A stretch of 22,132 bases of DNA from Gnetum montanum. Its lineage: Eukaryota > Streptophyta > Gnetopsida > Gnetales > Gnetaceae. The notes beneath the pieces were generated by a model. That model saw nothing but the letters and a program-made list of their open reading frames with translations. It ran no database searches and was not told the DNA's origin. Where the stretch lies: the NCBI GenBank assembly GCA_015680685.1, contig MNCI01036279.1, positions 102,393-124,524 of the forward strand. The letters are read 5' to 3'. The first letter of the stretch is position 1. Each line of letters opens with the position of its first letter. Positions 1-8,633 of the stretch are shown here, in pieces. The position numbers were made by a program, and so were the translations under genes.

Positions 1-632
1 GAGCCTCTGTTTGTAGTCACGCCGTTGAACAATTCAGTAGTCGAGAGGGTTCAAAGAATCTTTGGTATTTTGATGGGACTTGAATAGCTTCTTTTTATCT
101 TTAACGTGAATTCTCGTGGTATTTCAATCAGAAATTGTCAAGTCTTTTAAAGGTTCTGTTTGAATGCAATTGTTGACATCTATTATCTAGTAAAAATGGA
201 GTCTCGTACAATTGATTCCTTAAGGGTGTTAAATAAAGGTTTTGGCATGCATACAATTGATTGTTTATTAAAAAGCCTAAGTTTTTCAACTTTCTTACCC
301 TTATAATACCTTCTAGGTGATAGAAAATTTTGAAAACTTGGCATAAGTTTTCCACACAAGCATCTCCGTCAACAAACCTAAACATTCTAAGATCAAATAG
401 ATTTGAAAACCATGGAAATTAAAGAAATATGAAGCTAGATATCCCATATGGATGCTGGATGCACAGAGATCATGGTCGAGAGAGAAAAATGCAAAAACTT
501 CCTTAACTACAAATGATGAAAATGATTTCTAAAGAATCACTAAGGCTGTATTTATAGTTTTTGTTGGACCCAATATCGGGTAATTGATATTGACTTCCCC
601 TCCAATATCAAGTTGAAGGCCTCAAAATTGCA
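1..632 (-). repeat. Partial 3' LTR of copy C
   Basis: In the minus direction the LTR probably starts with TG at about 632, just after a block resembling the 3' spacer end of copy A. Its first bases contain several GATATT/CAATATC motifs (about 565-612), as in the U3 of copies A and B, followed by a TATA-like box. Beyond the TATA box I could not align it to the other LTRs. The exact start and the assignment of the region below about 500 are therefore inferred from position. No coding sequence is supported here; the short open frames look random. Confidence 0.5.
549..561 (-). promoter_or_regulatory. TATA-like box of the copy C LTR
   Basis: The minus strand reads AACTATAAATAC here, about 20 bases downstream of the last GATATT-type motif. 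Copies A and B have CTATAAATA at the equivalent place in their LTRs, so this is probably the RNA polymerase II core promoter of the old element. Confidence 0.45.
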
Positions 633-1950
633 TTACATGGGAACACTCAGCATGGAAAATGAAGCTTTCTAATTTGTTGGAAGGTTTCATGTAGAGTCCA
701 AAGTTCTAGGGTAATTGAGAATACATATTTGGGCATTGATAATGTTGGAATATGGAATTGTAGGAATTAAAAGCTTTGGAAGATGTAAGGGTATTAAATC
801 CATGATATACAATAGATAGGTTCTATGATAAGGGAAGGTTTTAAAATTGACATTTATCCATTTGAGAGGTTCAAGATGATGTGGTTGTGTTAGACTAGTC
901 TAAGTTATAATAGTTATAAGAGTGGATCCTCCCCAAAGTAGGCTCCAACCCTTAATGCCCTTGTATAACTACACCTAAAAATGTCCATAGGCACTGAAGG
1001 AGATAAATGCAATGCATACATATTAGAACCACCAATTTGAGAAAATAACTCTATGTTACACAAAACCACAAGTTATGACTATACGAATAGTGAAATGAGA
1101 TGGATTTTAGAAAGGATTGTAGAAATTAGGACATGAGATGCCTTACCATAGGCATGATGAATTATTGTGTGTTATTAATGGTTAAAGTGATCATTAGTTC
1201 TTCTTTCCAAGATTCAAACTAGGTCCAATTCTAGTGACAATGCACTGTTTTATCTCTTGGATTTACAACCATAAGACTACCATCATTACAAGGAGTATCA
1301 TCACTTGGCATTTTGTCCAAGGGAGGAGTTTATTCATGGCACTCTCTCTTTTTTCTTTTTTCTTCTTTTTTTTTTTTGAGAAGCCACCAACCTTTAGGCA
1401 TGGGTAACATGTCTTTCTAGTGACATGATAAGGTAGCACCTATTTTACTCTTACTTCCATTTTTCATTAGATATACAAGGATATAATTACAACCTTAGCA
1501 ACATGATAGAACATAGAGAAGAATGAGATTTCATAAGTTCCCTTAATGTCACATCCCTCACATTCCTCCTTGGTTCTTTAGTTTTCTATCCAAGCATAAA
1601 GATTATGAGTTTATGCTTAGTTTGATGATGGAAAAGAATATCATTATGACCATGGTAAGAACCTCTTATTAATGCAATGGATGGATGGATGATTTGGCCT
1701 CACTATCCAAATAATTAGTCCTTCATGACTTTAACAACATAGAGAAAACCTCACCTCATTAGGCTACATCTTATCGTTTTATTCACAATCAAGATTATTG
1801 AGAAAGGAAATAAAAATAGTGTGAAAAAAGTTGAAAAGGATGAAAAAAATTTTATACCAAGAAATTAGAAAATGATAAAAAATTATAAAACAAAATGATG
1901 AAAAATACTTATTATTTCTTGATTTAGGATAGGTCATCTTCCCCACGACT
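633..1950 (-). other. 3' untranslated spacer of copy C
   Basis: This stretch matches in patches the non-coding region between pol and the 3' LTR of copy A (14848-16713). Shared landmarks on the minus strand are CATCCATCCATCC near 1690, GTCGTGGGGAAGATG near 1940 and CTTTGGGGAGGATCCAC near 930. It carries a purine-rich run on the minus strand at about 1340-1378 (A and GA stretches) that copy A lacks. No gene is supported. Confidence 0.6.
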
Positions 1951-2089
1951 AAGCTTTTCACCATGACAAGAATTAATAAGTGGGCAAGAAGGTTTCATGC
2001 ATTTGTAAACTAGTGTTAGACATTCATTTTCAATCCACTAGGTATCTTTTGGTTTAGTGGCAACTATGTAGATGATTTGTTATTCACAC

Positions 2090-3524
2090 ACTCAATTTTG
2101 AAATGTATAGTGGGTCAAAATAGGGGTTGTGTTAACTTTGTGGATGTCTGGCCTATGATTGCATCCTTTATCATGATTAGTGATGCATGGATTCTTTTGT
2201 CTCTCCACAGTGCTAGGTTCATCATTTTTTTCAGGTGTTGAAGTAATGATGGATGTTGCCCTTTGTGTAGGATTGAAGGACATTGGTTGTGAGAGGATGG
2301 GTGTTGCACTTGACTGGAATTGTGCTAGTTTAGATGAGCTAGTAGGTCCACAAGTATTATTCTCACATGTGGGAACCATCCTAAATAAAGGACATTTCTG
2401 AGACTATGATAAAGATCTACTGCCATTATCATTTTTGTGTATGTTCACAGCACAAGTGGCATTCTTTCATTGATGTTGTGGTGCTAAAACATCCTGTGTT
2501 GCCGATTATGACATGTGATGGAGGTGACTATGAGAATATTAATGATATGATGGAGGGTGAGAGGTGTGAGGTGGTGATCTCATAAAAGAGGTTGTAGGTT
2601 GATGATATTCAGGAGAGTGGTAGTAGTAATTTGAGGTAGAGGAAGTAGAACTAGTTAGAAAAACAAGTTGTTGAATATAGCATCTAGATGGATCCGACTA
2701 TTAATAAGGGTAGTGCTAGTTTGATTATGGTCTCCCCCATGACTATGGGTTTTATCATTGTTGTTAATGATAGTGTTGAGGCTAGTAAGAAGTCCCACTA
2801 GGATAGTACGATTGGTTGTTGGATTGTCTATAATTACTTTGTAAGAAAGGTAATTTTCTAGGCATTTTCTTTTCTACAAACTTGGGGTTCAAAGCAAAAG
2901 CCCAATAGTCATGTAGATGTAACATAATTGGAAAATGGCCCTTTGGATGATCATATAGGTAGATGTCACATTCATCATCTTCTTCAGTGGTTGAGCCTAT
3001 AGCCTCTTCTTCTACAGCCCTTTCCCCTTTTTACTGATCAATGTTCTTACCAATCTCTTGGTTCTTTTTTCTCCTTTTGTTATGATCACTTAATTTGTTT
3101 TTCATTACTCTCTCCTCTATGGTTTCTATGCAAGTTGTAACTTTCTCATTTATCCATTCCAACATCTTATCTAGCCTTGCTTGAAGTTTAGCAATAGATT
3201 GTTGCATTGGCAAGGTTTACTCTGAAATCACCTCATCCAGGGCTATCTCCTTTTCCTTATCATAGAGATGAACTCTCTTCTTTTGAAGAGTTGGGTCCTA
3301 GTGATATTCCTCAACATTTTCTCATTTACATAGATCGCCTTCTTCTTTTGCCACCCATTTGATTAGACCTTGTATATGATGGACTTTTAATTCATATAAC
3401 CAACCTTGGGCATAAATCCTAAGGGTCTCTCTCATTTGATTATGAAGCTCCTATATGATGTGAAAAAGTTACTCTTCTTGAGAGAAACCATGGTCTAGAC
3501 ATTTGATAAATCGTGTTTTTCATA
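2090..3524 (-). pseudogene. Gag C-terminal half and linker of copy C
   Basis: Gag is the structural polyprotein that packages retroelement RNA. Three-frame reading of the minus strand from about 3515 matches the copy A gag. First comes a stretch like its CPGHGYTQ region, then IYAQG, KEEGDL and EEYH.DPTLQKK. A coiled-coil-like charged segment follows at 3031-3213, with repeated Lys/Glu and heptad-like hydrophobics. Then come an acidic block with CDIYLYDHPKG at about 2937-2970 and a linker with YYPSGT and SWG near 2750-2800. The Pro/Ser/Thr-rich stretch at 2092-2379 matches copy A's region just before protease by composition and position. Several in-frame stops break it, and the N-terminal part was separated by the insertion of copy B. 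Confidence 0.65.
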
Positions 3525-3619
3525 TGCTCCAATATCGAGGTGGCCACGATATTGGGTACATGATATCATGGTCGAATATACAATATCATACATTCTATAT
3601 CACAGGGTTACTCCTAGGT

Positions 3620-3628
3620 CTATAAATA
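3620..3628 (+). promoter_or_regulatory. TATA box of the copy B LTR
   Basis: CTATAAATA lies about 95 bp into the LTR and about 180 bp before the AATAAA at 3800. Copy A's 5' LTR has nearly the same spacing (7520 to 7695), which supports a conserved core promoter. Confidence 0.6.
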
Positions 3629-3799
3629 CAATGCCTAGGTGCACAATTGGAAGTAAGTTTTTGGTAGTCAAGTAGTGAAACTCTTATAGTTTGTCCATTT
3701 GAGAGTTAGAATATTTTACAAGTGCCTGCAGCAAGAGGTCTAAGTGTGAACAAATATTTATTCAATCATTGATGTACTTGAACACACCATTGTGCTGGT

Positions 3800-3805
3800 A
3801 ATAAA
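3800..3805 (+). terminator. AATAAA polyadenylation signal, copy B LTR
   Basis: AATAAAGAC at the same relative place as in both copy A LTRs. It is probably the signal for 3' end formation of the element's RNA. Confidence 0.45.
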
Positions 3806-4360
3806 GACAAACTCTTTGATTCATCCTTGTAGCACTTGAGACTTTCTTTCCCATGTATTTTTATATTGTAATTTCATGCAATTTACATTAATGTTGTTCA
3901 TGTGGTAATTAGTTTTGATTAATCAAGAAACTCATTAAAATACGCAAGCATGACCCCTTCAAACATACGTGTGACACTTGATAGCTCTGGAACAGTTAGC
4001 GTTTGACAGCATAGCAGTGTTTACACAAAGTTCAAGATGTGTTCAGGAAGTGGAAACATTTACTTATGTTAGGCTAGATTAGATCATAGTTTACTTAGAA
4101 ATTAATCACTCTTACTGTTATTCTTGTTCTAGGCGAGTAATTTGATAAAACACAAAATAATAAAAATCTTACGCCTTAGTCACACTTAACCATACAATTA
4201 CATTCCACAAGTGGGACTGAGAAGACAACTAATGGCCAACACGCATGTACTCTTTAGCTCTGGCATACTTAGTAATTATAGGTTATTGAATTCGACCAGA
4301 TTGCATGTGAATGCCTATGATTCGTATGGCTGGACATAGGGGTACCTTGTCGCTCATCAT

Positions 4361-4380
4361 TAGTGTCATTTCTCAGGATT
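4361..4380 (+). other. Degenerate primer-binding site, copy B
   Basis: TAGTGTCATTTCTCAGGATT follows the LTR end and aligns with copy A's TGGCACCATTTCCGGGGACT. It looks like a decayed site complementary to the 3' end of plant tRNA-Asp. On its own it would not be recognised. Confidence 0.5.
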
Positions 4381-4524
4381 GTAGTTCTTCATGAACTATC
4401 TAAACCCAGTGAAACTTAGTAACCTCGTTGTTTGAACCCTAAGAATCAAATCCTACGAAAATAACAATTATTATCATTAAATTAAACTTTAATTTCACAC
4501 TGGTTACAATTTCATCAACATAAA

Positions 4525-6486
4525 ATGTCTTCTTGTCACAAGAGCCCATCTCCACCTAGGGTAGTCTAGGTACCTCAGCAATACTGAGTGGTATATGCTC
4601 ATCCTGATAAGTATGTACTCAACTTCACCTTCATCTTGCATCAAGATGAACTATTGCGGTGGCGTGATATGGAAGGAAACATTGTGTTGTCATCCAATCA
4701 ATCTATTCCAACAATGCTTCAGGTAATGCTTGCATAGCATGGGCTTCAACATCTTCATGGAGAATATGAGATGAGATATCCCAACTTAAGGGATTATCAT
4801 CCTACATAAGCACAAAGATTAAGGGATCATCAGCTGGAGCACCAACTTAAGCTTGTGAAGGACAACGGGTTAAATATTTTTCCACCTCTACTTGGTCCAA
4901 TTGATGAAGGCAATCAATTCTTTAGTGATTCTCATCTCTTTGAATTTGTTTAGGGAGCCCTAAACCAGAATGTGCAATCCACAATTCATAATCTAGGTTC
5001 TGGTCAAAATGGATCCAATGACAAAAATGGATCTAGAGAAGCAAGCCAATAAAAGGAGAAAAAAGGAGATCATGATCAAGATTGTGGCCACGAGCATCGA
5101 AGAAAGGGTGATATCTGTCAACATGGAGCAAGTTCCCCTTCTTCTTCCCCTTCATCGTCTCATTCTTCTTCTTCATCTGGTTTAGATCATGGTCGTAGAA
5201 GGAATAACCATGATGGAGGTGACCGATGGGACTAGAACAAGAAAAAGGACTGTCAGGATAATTGTGATCAAAGATGTGGACAATCCATAGAGGCCCATCA
5301 TTAAGAAAGAAGGGCTAGTAGAGAACATCATAGGCACATGGCCTTGATGAACCGATACTTACTACTCGGGGCATGTTGAATATTGTAGATGTTGTGAGGA
5401 TTCCAACAAGGCACATGAAGGATAGTAGAATAAAAAGGTTGGACCTGAACAAAATCCCTTAGTTCAAGGGAGGCCATGATGCTAATGCACAAAATCATCT
5501 TTAGGCCTTTCAAGATGCATGTGCCTTGTAGAGTATTAAGAATGAATGGAAAAAGCTAAAATTATTTCCAAAGATACTCATAAAGGAAGAAAAAAATTGG
5601 TATAAATCCTTGGAACGAAAATCAATTAAGTGGTTGAGTACGATGTTGAAATTGTTCAATGAAAAATATCAAACATACTCTTAAGTATCCAATCTAAGGA
5701 AATAAATTTAAGGATGGAAGCAATGAAATCATGAGCCCTTGAATGCTACTATCAGCTGATACTACTCTCTCTTGCATAGGTGTCCCAACCATGGATACTC
5801 TCAGCTTGATCAACTTTTCCATATCATAGATGGGTTGCAGTCTAAAACTAGGAAAACTCTTGGCATCTATGCCCAAGGAAGATTGACAGAGTTAAGCACC
5901 CATCAGATTCAAAAATTAATTGAGCACGTAGCCAAGGAAGAGGGATAACTAAGAAGACATGAAAGTGTAGAAGAATATAATAGGGATCCTTCTATTCAAA
6001 AAATGTGGGTTCGATTTTGTGATAGTGATGATGAATTCACCACAACTGAGGTGGTTAATCAGAAAACCTTACCACTCTAGAAATTGCAATCAGAAATTAT
6101 GGCTAAGGATGATTAATTATGGAACTCCATGGACAATAGATTTCAAGCTGTCTTAAAAATTGAGGAGCAAAGTGGTGAGCATGAGCGTCGAAGGCGTAAG
6201 GAATCTGAACATGCCATATCTAAAGGTAAGGGTAAAATGGCTATCATAGAGATGGTTGCAGATAGTAACTCGGATGATGATGTTGTGTGTGATGTCTACC
6301 AGTATGAACATCCTAAAGGATGTAGTCCAGTTGTGTCACACTTGTAGGAATCTACGGTGTATGCCTTACATCCATGACTTGCACAAAGGAAAACATCCAA
6401 AAGATTGCCCTATCCACAAGGCAATCCTTGATAGTTCCACCAACCATGGAAATACTATCCAAGTGGAACTTCACCACAATCCATTG
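4525..6486 (+). pseudogene. Gag of copy B (decayed)
   Basis: The ATG at 4525 has the same context as copy A's (ATAAAATGTCTTCTT versus AAAAATGCCTTCTT). Matching segments follow in order: THPDKY near 4590, the LLRWRD region near 4645, a Ser/His-rich low-complexity block at about 5110-5300, a capsid-like segment around 5470-5690, IDGLQ and IYAQGRLTEL near 5830-5895, and KEEG near 5935. The charged segment with CDVYQYEHPKGCSPV comes last, at 6288-6344. Many stops and frame changes break it. It ends in the linker at a sequence equivalent to copy A's YYPSGT (about 6450-6470), where copia begins. Confidence 0.7.
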
Positions 6487-6539
6487 TTGTTTCACAAAGA
6501 TATCAGAAGACTCACTTCACCATAATCCATTGTTGTTTC
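6471..6539. repeat. 24-bp near-perfect direct repeat at the copy B/copia junction
   Basis: TTCACCACAATCCATTGTTG at about 6470 recurs as TTCACCATAATCCATTGTTG at about 6515, each followed by TTTC, with one mismatch and 45-bp spacing. The second copy is copia coding (minus-strand residues like EKQQWIMVK). The first overlaps the last bases alignable to gypsy gag, so it marks the junction. Confidence 0.7.
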
Positions 6540-7372
6540 TCTGGACTAGACATATACCTACTATGTTTTTCAACAATGTAAGCAATATCAAGTCTAGTAT
6601 AGACCATTGCATATATTAAACTGTCGATAGTGTTAGCATATGAAATTTTAAGCATGTGCTCTTTTTCTTTGTTTATCTTTAAGCATTGTTCAACTAAAAG
6701 TTTAATACCAATTTATTAGGGTGTAGTCACAAGCTTTCAATCTCACATATTAAATATTTTTTAAAATATTTGCAACATATGTAGACTATCCAAGCCAAAG
6801 CCTTTTATTAACCCTATCCCTTTTAATTTCCAAGTCCAAAAATTTTGATGCAACACCAAGATCCTTCATCTCAATAAAGAAGACACATGAAGTTTTAACT
6901 CCTAAATATCATGTATGTTCTTACCTACTATTCACATGTCATTGACATATACCAACAAGATAGCATATTTTTCAATTGTATTTTTAACATACATACAAAA
7001 GTCTTCTACACTTCTAACAAAGCCAAGATTTATCATGTGGTCATTAAACTTTTTATTCCACATCCTTGGTGCTTGTTTGAGCCCATATAGTGATTTAATA
7101 ATTGACATACCATATGCTCTTTTTGTTTAATTTCATATCCTTTAGGTTGAAGCATATATATTTCTTCTTTAAGATCACCATTAACGAATTTTTTTTCACA
7201 TCCATTTGTTCAAGTTCAAGATCATAAATAGCTATAATAGCCAACAATGATCTTATGGATGCTAATTTTACTACTAGAGAGAAGATTTTAACATAATCAA
7301 TCCTCTTTCTCTAAGAAAATCATTTAGCCACAAGTTGTGCTTTGTATTGATTCCCAAATTTTATTTTGTACA
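6487..7372 (-). pseudogene. Copia reverse transcriptase and start of RNase H
   Basis: Reverse transcriptase copies element RNA into DNA. Minus-strand reading from 7372 shows the conserved copia series: YKIK and LVAK, FSLVVKLASIRSLLA, EQMDV, then NGDLKEEIYMLQPKGYE. YGLKQAPRMWNKKF is near 7050-7090, and YVNDM near 6940 stands in place of the usual YVDDM. MKDLGVASKFL and YANTIDSLIYAMVYTRLDIAY (about 6565-6635) follow, then SRYMSSPEKQQW. Stops replace the usual Gly and Gln near AKGFAQ, and a frameshift lies in the DVK/NGDL region. The first Asp of the catalytic YVDD pair appears as Asn, which should inactivate the enzyme. It stops at the junction with gypsy copy B. Confidence 0.85.
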
Positions 7373-7379
7373 TGATGAG

Positions 7380-7508
7380 ACGTGATATCGCATGCACCGC
7401 AATATCGCGTACGCGATATCGCAGCCGTCACGATATCGCATCCCATGCGATATCACGTACGCGATATCACATCGTCCCCTACGATATCGCGTACACGATA
7501 TCGCGGTC
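7380..7508 (+). repeat. GATATC-type palindrome cluster in the LTR U3
   Basis: Within about 125 bp there are many GATATC/GATATT-type motifs, mostly framed by CG, in self-complementary arrangements such as GCGATATCGC and CGCGTACGCGATATCGC. They sit directly upstream of the TATA box. The 3' LTR has the same cluster shortened by 48 bp between repeated ACGCGATAT-like sequences. Copies B and C have weaker versions at the same place. Confidence 0.8.
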
Positions 7509-7519
7509 TGCCACCAAAT

Positions 7520-7528
7520 CTATAAATA
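7520..7528 (+). promoter_or_regulatory. TATA box of the copy A 5' LTR
   Basis: CTATAAATA is conserved in both copy A LTRs (7520 and 16813) and in copy B, just after the palindrome cluster. It is the expected core promoter for transcription of the element by RNA polymerase II. Confidence 0.7.
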
Positions 7529-7694
7529 AGAGATGGAACTCCTCTCATTTGGCATCCTAGGCTTAAAGTAGGGAAACTTTGGCAGTTTGATCACTCCAGA
7601 GATAGAATATTTTCCATGTGCCCACAGCAGGAGTCCCCAAGTGAACGGATCTTTATTCGAGCAGCTTTGTACCTGAACGCAAGTTGTGTACGGC

Positions 7695-7700
7695 AATAAA
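7695..7700 (+). terminator. AATAAA polyadenylation signal, copy A 5' LTR
   Basis: GGCAATAAAGACGAG, about 174 bp after the TATA box. It is kept in the 3' LTR at 16974 and in copy B. It probably defines the R-region end in the transcript. Confidence 0.5.
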
Positions 7701-7791
7701 GACGAGCTTTGTAGATAAACCTTACAATGCATGGAATATGTTTATTACATGTTATTTCCTACCTATTATTTATTACCTGCATTAGCACGGC

Positions 7792-8085
7792 ATGAGTACA
7801 ACTTGATTACGAGCATTGACGAATGTGTACGGCTAATCAAGGAATCGGCTACTCATCGCGATTAGTCTCTCTTACCCTTATCTCCTAGAACGCGGGATGA
7901 GTACGACTTGATTATGAGCATCTACAGATGTGTACGGCTAGTCAAGGAATCGGCTACTCATCATGATTAGTCTCTCTCACCCTTATCTTCTAGTATGTGG
8001 AATGAGTACGACTTGATTACAAGCATCTACGGATGTGTACGGCTAGTCAAGGAATCGGCTGCTCATCACGTTTAGGCTGGTTAAG
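7792..8085 (+). repeat. 105-bp tandem repeat, about 2.8 units, in the 5' LTR
   Basis: Units begin with ATGAGTAC at 7792, 7897 and 8002, exactly 105 bp apart. Each contains GTGTACGGCTA, TCAAGGAATCGG and CTCATC. The third unit is incomplete. The 3' LTR has the same three units (17071, 17176, 17281) with the same spacing, so the array existed before this insertion. Confidence 0.88.
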
Positions 8086-8489
8086 TGCCTCAGTACGACC
8101 ACTCAAGCACATGCATTACGTGTGGTGATCCCAGTAATGATTAGCATTTGGTATCCACAATTGCAAAATTCAGGGTGTGTACAGTAAGTTGGAATGGATG
8201 CTGATGCTACTTAATTTAGACTTAGTCCTTAGTTAGAGTTAGCTAGTTTCTCAACCCTTCACCCTTAGCATAGAATACATAAAATCATAAAAGACCAAAA
8301 AAATCATATACCTCGGACTTACTTAACCATATGCCGTGACAATAACAAGTAAGTCTAGGAAGACAACGAATGATTAACCCCAAGTATTCCATGGGGCGTT
8401 TAGGCATTTAGTCTACGGAGTTTGATCGGATCACACGTGCTACGCTCGTTTCGTATGGTTGAGTGTAGGGGTACCTTGCCACTCATCAT

Positions 8490-8509
8490 TGGCACCATTT
8501 CCGGGGACT
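8490..8509 (+). other. Primer-binding site, tRNA-Asp type
   Basis: TGGCACCATTTCCGGGGACT lies one base after the LTR end. Athila-type elements typically have TGGCGCCGTTGCCGGGGA here, complementary to the 3' end of plant tRNA-Asp. The changes are few and fit decay (G to A and similar). It primes minus-strand DNA synthesis. Confidence 0.75.
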
Positions 8510-8633
8510 AAGTGTTTGTGCGCCGAATAGAACATAAGGGATATCATTCACATCATTGTGAGCCTTAAAAAACCTTCGGGTTAATCAAGAGAAAAAAAAT
8601 TTTCTATAACAGTAAATCAGCACACCAATAAAA

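Larger units (their letters stand above)
1..3524 (-). mobile_element. Athila-like Ty3/gypsy remnant, copy C (minus strand, internally deleted)
   Basis: Reading the minus strand from 3524 down gives gag C-terminal sequence, a Tyr/Pro/Gln-rich linker, a jump to the end of pol, the 3' untranslated spacer and then an LTR that runs off the window. Each block aligns in order with the intact copy A at 7373-17567. Examples are a gag motif ending in DHPKG near 2925-2970, a counterpart of copy A's pol-end CATGGGGGAGATGG near 1934-1950, and CTTTGGGGAGGA near 930, which is also at about 15935 in copy A. Protease, RT, RNase H and integrase are essentially missing. The left end is outside the window. Its gag is cut at 3524 by the LTR start of copy B, so copy C is the oldest element here. 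Frameshifts and stops are frequent. Confidence 0.72.
3525..4359 (+). repeat. 5' LTR of copy B
   Basis: About 835 bp, from TG at 3525 to TCATCA at 4354-4359. It shares with the copy A LTR the CAATATCG/GATATTG motifs near the start, CTATAAATAC at 3620, TTAGAATATTTTAC near 3708, the AATAAAGACAAACT polyadenylation region near 3800, and GGGGTACCTTGTCGCTCATCA at the end. The end position is set by the primer-binding site just after it. It has only one recognisable trace of the 105-bp unit that is present three times in copy A (near 3917-3940). Confidence 0.7.
3525..6486 (+). mobile_element. Athila-like Ty3/gypsy fragment, copy B (5' LTR to gag)
   Basis: This plus-strand copy has the order LTR, primer-binding site and gag. 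It aligns with copy A block by block but is much more diverged. It starts at a TG dinucleotide immediately next to interrupted gag of copy C. It stops in the gag linker, within a few bases of 6486, where minus-strand copia sequence begins. Pol and the 3' LTR are absent from the window. Copia may have inserted into this element, with the copia 3' end and the flanking part of copy B later deleted. Confidence 0.75.
7373..8488 (+). repeat. 5' LTR of copy A
   Basis: 1,116 bp from TGATGAGACG to CTCATCA. The start is fixed by comparison with the 3' LTR (16714). The end is fixed by the primer-binding site that follows after one base. It contains a palindrome cluster, TATA box, AATAAA and a 105-bp triple repeat, annotated separately. 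The region from about 8290 to 8488 has no partner in the truncated 3' LTR but aligns with the end of the copy B LTR (GGGGTACCTTG and CTCATCA). Confidence 0.85.

Noticed and set aside
128-385. 85-codon minus-strand ORF at the left edge
   Set aside because: Lies in the presumed copy C LTR with no similarity I recognise. AT-rich sequence makes such ORFs common.
2180-2401. 73-codon plus-strand ORF
   Set aside because: It is antisense to copy C gag/linker sequence (same segment on the minus strand) and has no family features.
7366-7560. 64-codon plus-strand ORF rich in Arg, Ile, Ser and His
   Set aside because: It is a reading of the GATATC palindrome array in the LTR. The repeated 'RYRSRHDIA' arises from the DNA repeat and not from a protein family.
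7792-8085. Regular 105-bp repeats as a CRISPR-like or satellite array
   Set aside because: No spacers are present, the units are contiguous, and the same array is in both LTRs of one retrotransposon.
8288-8310. LTR end at 8287 from LTR-LTR alignment
   Set aside because: The alignment stops there only because the 3' LTR is truncated. The primer-binding site at 8490 and the copy B LTR show the true end is 8488.
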